A stretch of 14,591 nucleotides of DNA from contig DATAEK010000132.1 of NCBI GenBank assembly GCA_036258055.1, positions 1-14,591 of the forward strand. The letters run 5' to 3'. Positions within the stretch are counted from its first letter, which is position 1. Every line of letters starts with the position of its first letter. Both the position numbers and the translations under genes were made by a program. This DNA comes from DATAEK01 sp036258055 (GTDB lineage Bacteria; Acidobacteriota; Vicinamibacteria; Vicinamibacterales; 2-12-FULL-66-21). Positions 7,634 through 13,707 of the stretch are shown here, in pieces. The notes below the pieces were generated by a model that was not told the origin of the DNA, did no database searches, and saw only the letters and a list, made by a program, of their open reading frames with translations.

Positions 7634-8014
7634 TTAGTCACTCCATCCAAACACATCCAGCGCAAGCGAGGCCAGTTGCCGGAGATCGGTCCAGTGCTCG
7701 CTCGTCGACAGGGCCGCGTCGGTCCAGACATCCACGTCGAACTCCGCGCCGTCGCTCGACATCGTCGTGAGCTTCCGATCGATGGCGTCGAGCGCGTCGG
7801 CCTGCTCTCTCGTGAAGTCCGCGCCGTACGCTCCGCGCACGAGCGTGCTCCAATGGTCGTAGCCGAAGGCGAGATCGTCCGCGCTCGCGACGGCGTCAGG
7901 AAAGAGCGCCGGCTGGTTGGGGGCGGCGTTCGCGAGCGCATGGAGGCTCTGTCGAAGCTGCTGGAAATGCCACGAACGCTGCGCGTCGTCTTCGGTCATA
8001 TCACCTGTGCGCAT
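7634..8014 (-). CDS. Hypothetical soluble protein
   Basis: With the ATG at 8014 the product is 126 residues; an ATG at 7999 would give 121. It is acidic, with no signal peptide or membrane helix, and rich in Asp, Ala and Trp. The sequence (HFQQLRQSLHALANAAP, ADDLAFGYDHWSTLVRGAYG, FTREQADALDAIDRKL) looks all-helical. I do not recognise a family. Its ATG overlaps the TGA of the VCBS fragment upstream (TGATG), which could be coupling or coincidence. It probably forms a transcription unit with the small membrane protein downstream. Confidence 0.65.
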   Translation of the reverse strand: MRTGDMTEDDAQRSWHFQQLRQSLHALANAAPNQPALFPDAVASADDLAFGYDHWSTLVRGAYGADFTREQADALDAIDRKLTTMSSDGAEFDVDVWTDAALSTSEHWTDLRQLASLALDVFGWSD

Positions 8015-8346
8015 CAACGGCGCCTGGCGCCGTCCGGTGCCGACCCGAAGTAGACGACGTCGTTCATGTGCACGTAGCTCTGGCCACCATCGCGGTGGGG
8101 CACGGCCAGGTCGATGATGCCGTCGTGATTGAAATCCGCCGGGGTGATGGTGGTCGCCGATTCATGCGAGAACGCGATGCAGTCGTTGCCGAACCGTCCC
8201 TTACCTTGGTTGAGGCAGATGAAGTTGGCGCTGCGATGACGCAACAAGGCCCATGTCCCAATGCCATCGTTCACCTCGGTGCACGGAACCGAAGCGCCAA
8301 TCGTATATCGGTTTCCGGGGTCAAGCCGGGCAACCGTGGGAACGTC
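8014..8346 (-). pseudogene. Remnant of a VCBS/FG-GAP repeat protein
   Basis: The frame reads VPTVARLDPGNRYTIGAS and then, after a diverged stretch, a recognisable FG-GAP/VCBS blade. That blade contains FICLNQGKGRF and the calcium-binding pattern DFNHDGIIDLAV (DxNxDGxxD), followed by RDGGQSYVHMND. Intact relatives carry many such blades in secreted integrin-like propellers. Here there is only about one blade, no ATG in frame (only GTG at 8274), no signal peptide, and a preceding half-blade (EVNDGIGTWALLRHRS) whose calcium motif has decayed. The frame is bounded by the GNAT stop codon and by the 126-residue gene. Most likely a degraded fragment; a tiny real gene starting at GTG is the alternative. 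Confidence 0.6.
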
Positions 8347-8371
8347 TAGACCAGGAGATAAACAGGTCAGG

Positions 8372-8926
8372 TCAGGGTTCGAAAATTCTCGAGTAGCACA
8401 GGACGTCAGCCCATTCAGGAGGCGTCAGGTTGGGGAATTCGAGATATCGCCGCAGGATGCCCTCGCGTTCGAACCGGCACTTCTCGAGCACATGCGCTGA
8501 TGCGCTGTGCAGCGCGTGACAAATGGCGTAGAGGCGCCGGACGCCGAGACCCGGGGCGATGTCGACCATCGCCTGGAGCGCCTCGGTCGCGTACCCGTGT
8601 CCCCAGGCATCACGCGCGAGGACGTAGCCCGTTGAGGCACGATGGGGCGCCTCGAAGCCAAGACCCGTGCCGCCGAGCAAGCGGTGATCATCGCGCAACA
8701 GCACCAGGTAAGGTCCCGCCGGCCACCGCTCCCACTCGTCGTCGCTCAATGCAACAAACGCCTTCGTCGTGTCCACCGACAGATGCCGTGGCCAGCCCAC
8801 GTAACGCGTGACTTCCGGATCACTCGCATACCGCTCGAAGATCGCGACTGCATCGTCTTGTCGCGGACGCCTGATCAGAAGGCGGCGTGTTTCGAAGCTG
8901 GCTGGCGCCTTCACGAACGCTACCAT
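8372..8926 (-). CDS. GNAT-family N-acetyltransferase (RimJ/RimL type)
   Basis: With the ATG at 8926 the protein is 184 residues; an upstream in-frame TTG at 8968 would add 14. It opens with the typical ETRRLLIRRPRQDDA and has motif A around WGHGYATEALQAM (about 108-120), which binds the pyrophosphate of acetyl-CoA. Motif B follows (HSASAHVLEKCRFEREG, about 140-155). In RimJ/RimL relatives the first residue of that motif is usually Asn and the middle reads EKxGF; here they are His and EKCRF. The family acetylates N-terminal or side-chain amines of proteins, or small molecules; the acceptor is unknown. It is cytoplasmic, with no operon partner clearly seen. Confidence 0.85.
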   Translation of the reverse strand: MVAFVKAPASFETRRLLIRRPRQDDAVAIFERYASDPEVTRYVGWPRHLSVDTTKAFVALSDDEWERWPAGPYLVLLRDDHRLLGGTGLGFEAPHRASTGYVLARDAWGHGYATEALQAMVDIAPGLGVRRLYAICHALHSASAHVLEKCRFEREGILRRYLEFPNLTPPEWADVLCYSRIFEP

Positions 8927-8983
8927 TCTCCAGTGACGCAGTCTGAAACTACGAGCTGAGCAGAACAACTCGATCGCGGCAGA

Positions 8984-9103
8984 TTATCGCCTCAGAGCCC
9001 CGGTCACGAGCAAGAGTCCGACCAGCACGGGCCCGTGAACAATCAGCGCGACGAGCAACAAGAGACTAGACGAGGCGCGTCTGTCGCTCGTGCCAATGGG
9101 TCG
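8984..9103 (-). other. Short hydrophobic reading frame in frame after the DUF1990 stop
   Basis: Immediately after the TGA of the DUF1990 gene the same frame stays open for 39 codons and encodes a membrane-helix-like run (LLLLVALIVHGPVLVGLLLV, then TGALRR and TAA). No ATG or GTG lies before the helix; only TTG or ATT could start it. It may be the remnant end of a membrane protein, a tiny membrane peptide, or a read-through tail. A 12-bp palindrome, CACGGGCCCGTG (9026-9037), lies within it. Confidence 0.3.
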
Positions 9104-9670
9104 TCAGCCACAGATCGCTCTGGCGACTGCGCGCGCGGAGTCGTGCCGGAAACGGGCCTGCAGAGCGCGGGTCAGCGGATAGCCAAGCTGCGCGAGCGCG
9201 GCGCGGGGTCGCGACGCCGCACGAATCGAATATGCCACGGCTCCGGTCTCCGTATTCACGGATACCTTGAAGACCTCCTCGCCGGCCTTCGCGTGATTGG
9301 AGAGCGTCCCGTACGCGAATCCGAACTCTCTCTGGTCCGCGCCGATCGCGTACACAACGCGACACCCGTTCAGCGACCAGAAGCCCAGATGGGATACGAG
9401 CACCACGACGACCGACCCGGGACCGATTGGGGCGTTCTTCGGAAACAACTCCACCCATCCCAGCTCGAAGTGCTTCCATCTGGTCAGCGCCGCTTTCGCA
9501 CGTTCGAATGCAGCATCACCGTACCCTACAATTGCCGAGTGCTCGTCGATCCGGAACCCTGGAGGATTCTGCGTGGCGATGCCGACGGGGTCGTACGAGA
9601 GTGGCAGAGAGCGCGACGCCGTCAGGAATCGTTCGATATCCTGCGATGACGGTCGACGCATTACGAACAT
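9104..9670 (-). CDS. DUF1990 family protein
   Basis: The 188-residue protein matches the DUF1990 pattern along its whole length. It shows VGYGDAAFERAKAALTRWKHFELGW (split here as VGYGDAAFERAKAAL and TRWKHFELGW, about 48-72), NGCRVVYAIG (101-110), FGFAYGTLSNHAKAGEEVF (116-134), SRPRAALAQLGYPLTRALQ (153-171) and FRHDSA. The biochemical role of the family is unknown; members are small, cytosolic and often of the same length. The first ATG (9670) is taken; a second ATG three codons on (9661) is equally possible, and neither has a visible Shine-Dalgarno. The MITE-like element lies about 100 bp upstream. Confidence 0.85.
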   Translation of the reverse strand: MFVMRRPSSQDIERFLTASRSLPLSYDPVGIATQNPPGFRIDEHSAIVGYGDAAFERAKAALTRWKHFELGWVELFPKNAPIGPGSVVVVLVSHLGFWSLNGCRVVYAIGADQREFGFAYGTLSNHAKAGEEVFKVSVNTETGAVAYSIRAASRPRAALAQLGYPLTRALQARFRHDSARAVARAICG

Positions 9671-9774
9671 GCGGACATCGGGTCGGAGTGGGGAGTCATG
9701 CGGCTGACCGCGAGGCTACCACGATCGCGCTCGGCGCCCCCCCGGAGGCTGTCCGCAGCGGTGTCGCCCGGTCT

Positions 9775-9939
9775 CTAGTGCCCCGGCCGCGTGATTCGCA
9801 ACATAATTCCCGGGCGAGGCATCCCGCCTCGCGGCGTTGCTCGTCGCTTACAAATTCCCGATTTGCGCGCTCCTCGCGCCTTGCGATCCGGGCGCCGCGC
9901 CCGGGACTTATGTCACGAATTACGCGGCCGGGACACTAG
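9775..9939. mobile_element. MITE-like element with 42-nt terminal inverted repeats, CTAG-flanked (IS630/Tc1-type signature)
   Basis: The left end 9775-9816 (CTAGTGCCCCGGCCGCG...) and the reverse complement of the right end 9898-9939 (CTAGTGTCCCGGCCGCG...) match at 37 of 42 positions. The 81-nt interior has its own hairpins (GCGAGGC/GCCTCGC at 9814-9832; CAAAT/ATTTG) and no coding potential. Both outer ends are CTAG. If TA is the duplicated target (9776-9777 and 9937-9938), the element is 159 bp (9778-9936) in an original CTAG site, as is known for IS630-family insertions. There is no transposase, so mobilisation would be in trans. The right edge coincides with the stop codon of the M50 gene and keeps it intact. 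Confidence 0.78.
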
Positions 9940-10979
9940 CTCGGGACAGCCGCGATCCGAAACACGACTGCGAGCGCGAGCACAAGCGCGACGAATTGCG
10001 TAAGCGCGCCCTGGTCCGGCGTCGCCGGTGCGTGAGCATCGACGACGCGCGCGGCGGCGACAAGGAGCAACAGCAAGACAAGACCGTCGTGGGTAATGGC
10101 CCATGCGACTGCGAACGCTGCGGCGACCACAATCCGCTGAATCTTCGTGAGCGCCGCGAAGCCGCGGCTGCCATCCAATTGCCACACCGGCATCAGGTTG
10201 AACAGGTTCAACCACGCGCCGGTGTGTGCGATGGCGATCCACATCGGACCGCCGCCGAACCGGCCGACCGCCAGCGCCGCGACCGCAGCGGCGAGCCCCC
10301 AGATCGGACCCGCGAGGCCCACGCGTGCGTTCTGATACGGAGAGAGCTGACGGCCTCGCAGCCGGATGAACGCGCCGAGGCCGGGCACGAACATCGGCGC
10401 GGTGGCCTGTAGCCCGAATCGGCGCAGCGCGGCGACGTGACCCATCTCGTGCACGTAGATCGAGAGCACGAGCCCGAGTGCGAACCACATGCCCCATGCT
10501 GTCCAATAGACGCCGAACGCCAGCAGCATGGAGAGGAACGTGCTCGCCTTCGTCAGCCCGAGTAGGAGCAGCTTGCCCTTGCCGAGGAGCGCGATGACGA
10601 GGAACTTGAGCTTCCAGATGACGGCGCCAAGCGCGCCCAGTCCGCTGAGCCATTTCCATCGACCAGTCGTCGGTGGACCCGAAGGGGCTTCGGGAAAGGC
10701 CGCGGCTTGTGCCTCGAGCGCGTCAATTTTCGCGGTGATGGCCGCGTGCTGACGTGACGTCGCCGGGACGAGGCGCATCGCCGAGTGCCACGCGTCGAGT
10801 TCAGCGGAACGGTCGCCGCGGGCCGCGGCGTCCTTCGCGGTGTCTCTCAGCGCCGCGAGCGTCCGCGCATGCGCGAACCGGTGACACCGGGGGCACACCA
10901 GGACGTTCGTGCTGATCTCGGTACCGCAGTCTTCGCACGACGAGGGGAACGCGTCGGACACACGCAGCGCAACCGTCAT
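9936..10979 (-). CDS. M50-family (site-2-protease-like) membrane metalloprotease with N-terminal zinc ribbon
   Basis: A 347-residue protein. It starts with a four-cysteine zinc ribbon (C15xxC18, C29xxC32) and a TPR-like helical stretch (about 37-92). Multiple membrane segments follow, with the zinc-binding HEMGH (H177, E178, H181) in one of them and the second M50 motif, VWQLDGSRG (D269), in a later helix. M50 enzymes cleave substrates within the membrane and commonly release transcription factors or process membrane proteins. Its ATG overlaps the stop of the upstream zinc-ribbon membrane gene by 4 bp (ATGA), implying translational coupling. Its TAG stop is the junction of the MITE-like element. 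The peptidase class is firm; the substrate is unknown. Confidence 0.87.
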   Translation of the reverse strand: MTVALRVSDAFPSSCEDCGTEISTNVLVCPRCHRFAHARTLAALRDTAKDAAARGDRSAELDAWHSAMRLVPATSRQHAAITAKIDALEAQAAAFPEAPSGPPTTGRWKWLSGLGALGAVIWKLKFLVIALLGKGKLLLLGLTKASTFLSMLLAFGVYWTAWGMWFALGLVLSIYVHEMGHVAALRRFGLQATAPMFVPGLGAFIRLRGRQLSPYQNARVGLAGPIWGLAAAVAALAVGRFGGGPMWIAIAHTGAWLNLFNLMPVWQLDGSRGFAALTKIQRIVVAAAFAVAWAITHDGLVLLLLLVAAARVVDAHAPATPDQGALTQFVALVLALAVVFRIAAVPS

Positions 10980-11860
10980 CCTGGCATGCCGGCGGGAGCG
11001 ACCATGGAAATCGTGTGCGGACCGGTGATCTCGAGCACCCGGGGTCGATTCAACTTCCAGGCTTCGTAGAGGCCGATGCCGATGATCACCAGGCCCATGA
11101 TGTTCTCGATGCCGCCGAGAAACGGCATGGCCAGCAGGATACCGAGCAGAATCGCGACGGCCGCGAAGGGGTTCATCTCGGTGGCTGACGCACCGTCCGC
11201 CGGATTTTCAGGTGCGGCGGCCGCGGACTGGCCGACCGGGGTTGCTGTGGCGACATTCCCCGAATCGGTCGCGGTCTGCGGGGTCTCGTCAGCCTTCCGG
11301 ATCTCCGAGACCACGAGCGGCACATAGGCACTGACGATCGCGAGATACGTCAGGGCGATTGCCACGGCTTGATAGAAGCGCCCGCCCCGGGCACCCGATC
11401 CCCAGTTCACGGCGCGGCCCACGCCGTAGCCGACGACAATCGCGATGAGTCCGAACTCGTAGCCGGTCATCGCAAGAATCGCGTAGTAGAGAATCGAGCC
11501 ACCGATCGCCGCCGCGATGCCGGCGCCTATCGCCACCAGGGCGCGCGTGACCGGCGAGCCCGCGGCGTACGAGGCGCGTACCTGTTCGCAGCACCGCGGA
11601 CATACGCTCTTATCGTTGACTTGATAGTACTGGCCGGTGAGGAGAGTGCCACAGCCTGCGCAGGTACTGGCTTGCGCCGGGTTGTCGAACTCCGCGCGTT
11701 CGAGTTGGAGATCGTTCGCCGGGAGGGGCGCCGCGCTTGGCGCGGCATCGTTCGAAGGCGCCGGAACCCCGGCAGCCGCATGCCGTTCGATTGTCTGTCC
11801 GCAGTGCGCGCACGTTTTTGCCCAGCTGCTATTGTCGTGCCCGCAGTTCTGACAGTTCAT
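10976..11860 (-). CDS. Double zinc-ribbon multi-pass membrane protein
   Basis: A 294-residue protein. The first zinc ribbon has C3xxC6 and C17xxC20. After an Ala/Pro-rich linker, a second four-cysteine module (C67xxC70, C87xxC90, with YYQVNDKSVCPRC between) resembles the ribbon that precedes membrane domains in many bacterial proteins. Membrane segments follow at about 106-130, 136-151 and 165-185. A low-complexity Ala/Thr/Asn-rich loop (about 190-230) and further hydrophobic segments (about 231-268) come next. The exact function is not recognised. The 4-bp overlap with the M50 gene and the shared zinc-ribbon/membrane design suggest a common membrane complex or enzyme-partner relation. A GAGGTG Shine-Dalgarno lies just before the ATG. 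Confidence 0.8.
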   Translation of the reverse strand: MNCQNCGHDNSSWAKTCAHCGQTIERHAAAGVPAPSNDAAPSAAPLPANDLQLERAEFDNPAQASTCAGCGTLLTGQYYQVNDKSVCPRCCEQVRASYAAGSPVTRALVAIGAGIAAAIGGSILYYAILAMTGYEFGLIAIVVGYGVGRAVNWGSGARGGRFYQAVAIALTYLAIVSAYVPLVVSEIRKADETPQTATDSGNVATATPVGQSAAAAPENPADGASATEMNPFAAVAILLGILLAMPFLGGIENIMGLVIIGIGLYEAWKLNRPRVLEITGPHTISMVAPAGMPG

Positions 11861-12165
11861 CGCTCACCTCGAGTGCCGATGCACGAGCGGTTGCGCATCG
11901 CAGCTTGTCGATGCGCTGATGAAATTTCGGTGTCGCCGGCGTCGCTGGGGAATCACGCTGGCGTTGCGCCTGGCAGGCAGCAACCATGTCGAGTCGCTTG
12001 ACTCGGATCGGTCGCAGCGTGCCGTGAACTCGCTCGTGTGTGGAGTGTTACGCGTGCGTCCGCTGAAACGAACGCCTGATTAGCATGATACGCGAACACG
12101 CGCTGGTTGAAGAGATGTGTCGATCGCGATACACGTGCGGTGATCCCGTGGCGTCCCACTTCTGC
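11861..12165. other. 305-bp intergenic region upstream of the zinc-ribbon/M50 operon
   Basis: No convincing gene was found. It must carry the promoter of the zinc-ribbon/M50 pair and the 3' end of the beta-lactamase-fold gene. Visible structure: a small hairpin CGAGTC/GACTCG (11990-12005) and the compound hairpin listed at 12045-12099. An open 68-codon minus frame (11953-12159) has composition unlike the neighbouring proteins and is not called. Confidence 0.6.
12045..12099. repeat. Compound imperfect hairpin
   Basis: The outer stem GTGTTACGCG (12045-12054) pairs with CGCGAACAC (12091-12099) with one bulged A. An inner hairpin has arms GCGTCCG (12056-12062) and CGAACGC (12069-12075) with one mismatch and a 6-nt loop. 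It could be a regulatory leader, a 3'-end structure or a small palindromic repeat. Confidence 0.4.
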
Positions 12166-13602
12166 CTAGTTCTGCGCGCCCCCAACCGCCTCCATCACGG
12201 CCTGCAGCGCCGCATTGGTCGAACGCCGTGCCGGACCCTGCCCGCGCATGTGGCCCATTCGAACGATCACCAGGTCATGCGAAGGGACGATCCACGTGTT
12301 CTGCCCGCCCGCGCCGGCGGCGAAGTAGGCATCGCGCGGCAGGTTCCACGCCCCGTCGCCGTTGATCCAGAACAGCCCGCCGTAGACCGGCCGCTTCCAC
12401 GCCGGTGCGGGTGTGCTCACGAATTTCGCCCAGCCCTCGGGCAGAATCCGGGTGCCCTGCCACACGCCGTCCTGCAGATACAGCAATCCAATCCGCGCCC
12501 AGTTGCGAGCGGTGCCGTAGTCGTATCCCGTCAGGATGAAGTTTCCGTACGGGTCCGTCTCCAGTACCTGACGCCGGATGCCAATGCGATCGAAGAGCGC
12601 GCGCTGAGGCCACGTCAGATACTCTTCGCCTCGCTTTTGCACAGCCTGCTTGATCAGGTATCCAATCGTCAGCGGATCGCAGTTTCGGTACCGCCCTTCT
12701 GTGTTCGGAGGAAACTGCAGCGGCCGATTGATCGAGTACTCGAACACGTCGACGGCGCCGGTGTAGATGTAGAAATGATCCGCGTAGCCTTTGTCGGGCG
12801 AATAGTCCGGATCCTGTTCCGCGAGAAAGCGCAGGCCACCGCTCATGCGCAGGAGATCGATGTTTCTGATCTTCGAACGCGGATCATCCGGCGCACGCCA
12901 CGCCATTACCGGCGCCGGCTGTTCGAGCGAGTAGGTACCGTCCTTCACGAGCAGTGCGAACAGCGTCGAGGTGATGCTCTTTCCCATCGACCAGCTTTCG
13001 AGCTGGGTGTCTTTGGTGATCCCCGGCAGGTAGCGTTCGGCGACGATGCGCCCTTTGTAGACAACGAGGAAAGCGGCGGTCAGGGCCGACGGGTCGGAGA
13101 ACGCCAAGTTCACGGCGGCGTCGAGCTTTCCTCTGTCGATGCCCGCGGGCGCCGGCTCGTTGTCCGGACGGTCGCCCATCGGCCAGGGAACCGCCGATCC
13201 GTCCGCGAGCGCCGTTTTCACCACGACGGGTTTGAAGTGAAGGCCGTTGGTTCCAGTCAGCTGAATGACGCAACCCTGATCGCCGTGAAACACTGCCTCG
13301 CGCGTCATCGTACCAAGGGTCGCGCGCGCGATCTTGCGATCACGGTCGATCGTCCACGTCACCTTGTCCTGTTCGTCGGCTGGCATGAACCAATAGGCGC
13401 TGTTTTTCGCGGCTTCGGCGGGGTCGCGCTCCGAAATGAAGACCGCCGAACAGAGGACCTTCGCGAAGCCCTGAAGCCCGAGCTCGGTACGTGTGCCGAC
13501 AGGCGCTGGAACAGCGACGGTCGTGTTCTGACGCGCGCCAGCGACCGCGATCAGGCCCAACACGACAATCGCGACTGCGGTAAGGCTCCGTTTCACGTCC
13601 AT
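12166..13602 (-). CDS. Secreted serine hydrolase of the beta-lactamase (class C/penicillin-binding) fold
   Basis: A 478-residue protein beginning MDVKRSLTAVAIVVLG, a signal peptide (hydrophobic core about 6-22). A 39-codon upstream extension to 13719 is rejected because GGAG lies 7 nt before the ATG at 13602 and the signal peptide starts there. An N-terminal region without a recognised domain (to about residue 150) precedes the hydrolase domain. The SxxK motif is SMGK (S205 nucleophile, K208), YxN is YRN (Y305, N307), and a Gly-rich GAGGQNTW near the C-terminus stands where the third motif lies. The family includes esterases, D-aminopeptidases, carboxypeptidases and beta-lactamases; the substrate here is unknown. 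It is divergent from a paralogue. Confidence 0.86.
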   Translation of the reverse strand: MDVKRSLTAVAIVVLGLIAVAGARQNTTVAVPAPVGTRTELGLQGFAKVLCSAVFISERDPAEAAKNSAYWFMPADEQDKVTWTIDRDRKIARATLGTMTREAVFHGDQGCVIQLTGTNGLHFKPVVVKTALADGSAVPWPMGDRPDNEPAPAGIDRGKLDAAVNLAFSDPSALTAAFLVVYKGRIVAERYLPGITKDTQLESWSMGKSITSTLFALLVKDGTYSLEQPAPVMAWRAPDDPRSKIRNIDLLRMSGGLRFLAEQDPDYSPDKGYADHFYIYTGAVDVFEYSINRPLQFPPNTEGRYRNCDPLTIGYLIKQAVQKRGEEYLTWPQRALFDRIGIRRQVLETDPYGNFILTGYDYGTARNWARIGLLYLQDGVWQGTRILPEGWAKFVSTPAPAWKRPVYGGLFWINGDGAWNLPRDAYFAAGAGGQNTWIVPSHDLVIVRMGHMRGQGPARRSTNAALQAVMEAVGGAQN

Positions 13603-13609
13603 GCCTGAT

Positions 13610-13613
13610 CTCC
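13610..13613 (-). promoter_or_regulatory. Ribosome binding site deciding the start of the minus-strand serine hydrolase
   Basis: GGAG on the minus strand, 7 nt before the ATG at 13602. It supports the 478-residue form over a longer frame starting at 13719. Confidence 0.55.
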
Positions 13614-13707
13614 ACCAGTTGCCGATGCCAGAAGCTCGGTCTCCTCTTCGATACGCCCGGCTCAGGATACCGAAAACGAGGCACAGGGTCGTGCCATAAT
13701 CGCCGCC

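Noticed and set aside
9837..10412. 191-codon plus-strand frame spanning the MITE-like element and the M50 gene
   Set aside because: It runs antisense to the HEMGH-containing protease and crosses an inverted-repeat element; there is no domain or start signal.
12045..12099. Integron attC site
   Set aside because: An attC would show RYYYAAC at the 5' end and GTTRRRY at the 3' end; here the ends are GTGTT and AACAC, the reverse order, and no integrase or cassette array is nearby.
11953..12159. 68-codon minus-strand frame in the 305-bp gap
   Set aside because: No Shine-Dalgarno, no domain, His/Arg/Ser-rich composition unlike neighbours, and it overlaps hairpin structures.
12148..12159. GTGG/CCAC hairpin just after the serine hydrolase stop as a terminator
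   Set aside because: Only a 4-bp stem and no T-run on the minus strand.
12085..13608. A 507-codon plus-strand frame opposite the serine hydrolase
   Set aside because: Its composition is Arg/His-rich with no recognisable domain; the minus strand carries a signal peptide, SxxK and YxN motifs, so this is an antisense shadow.
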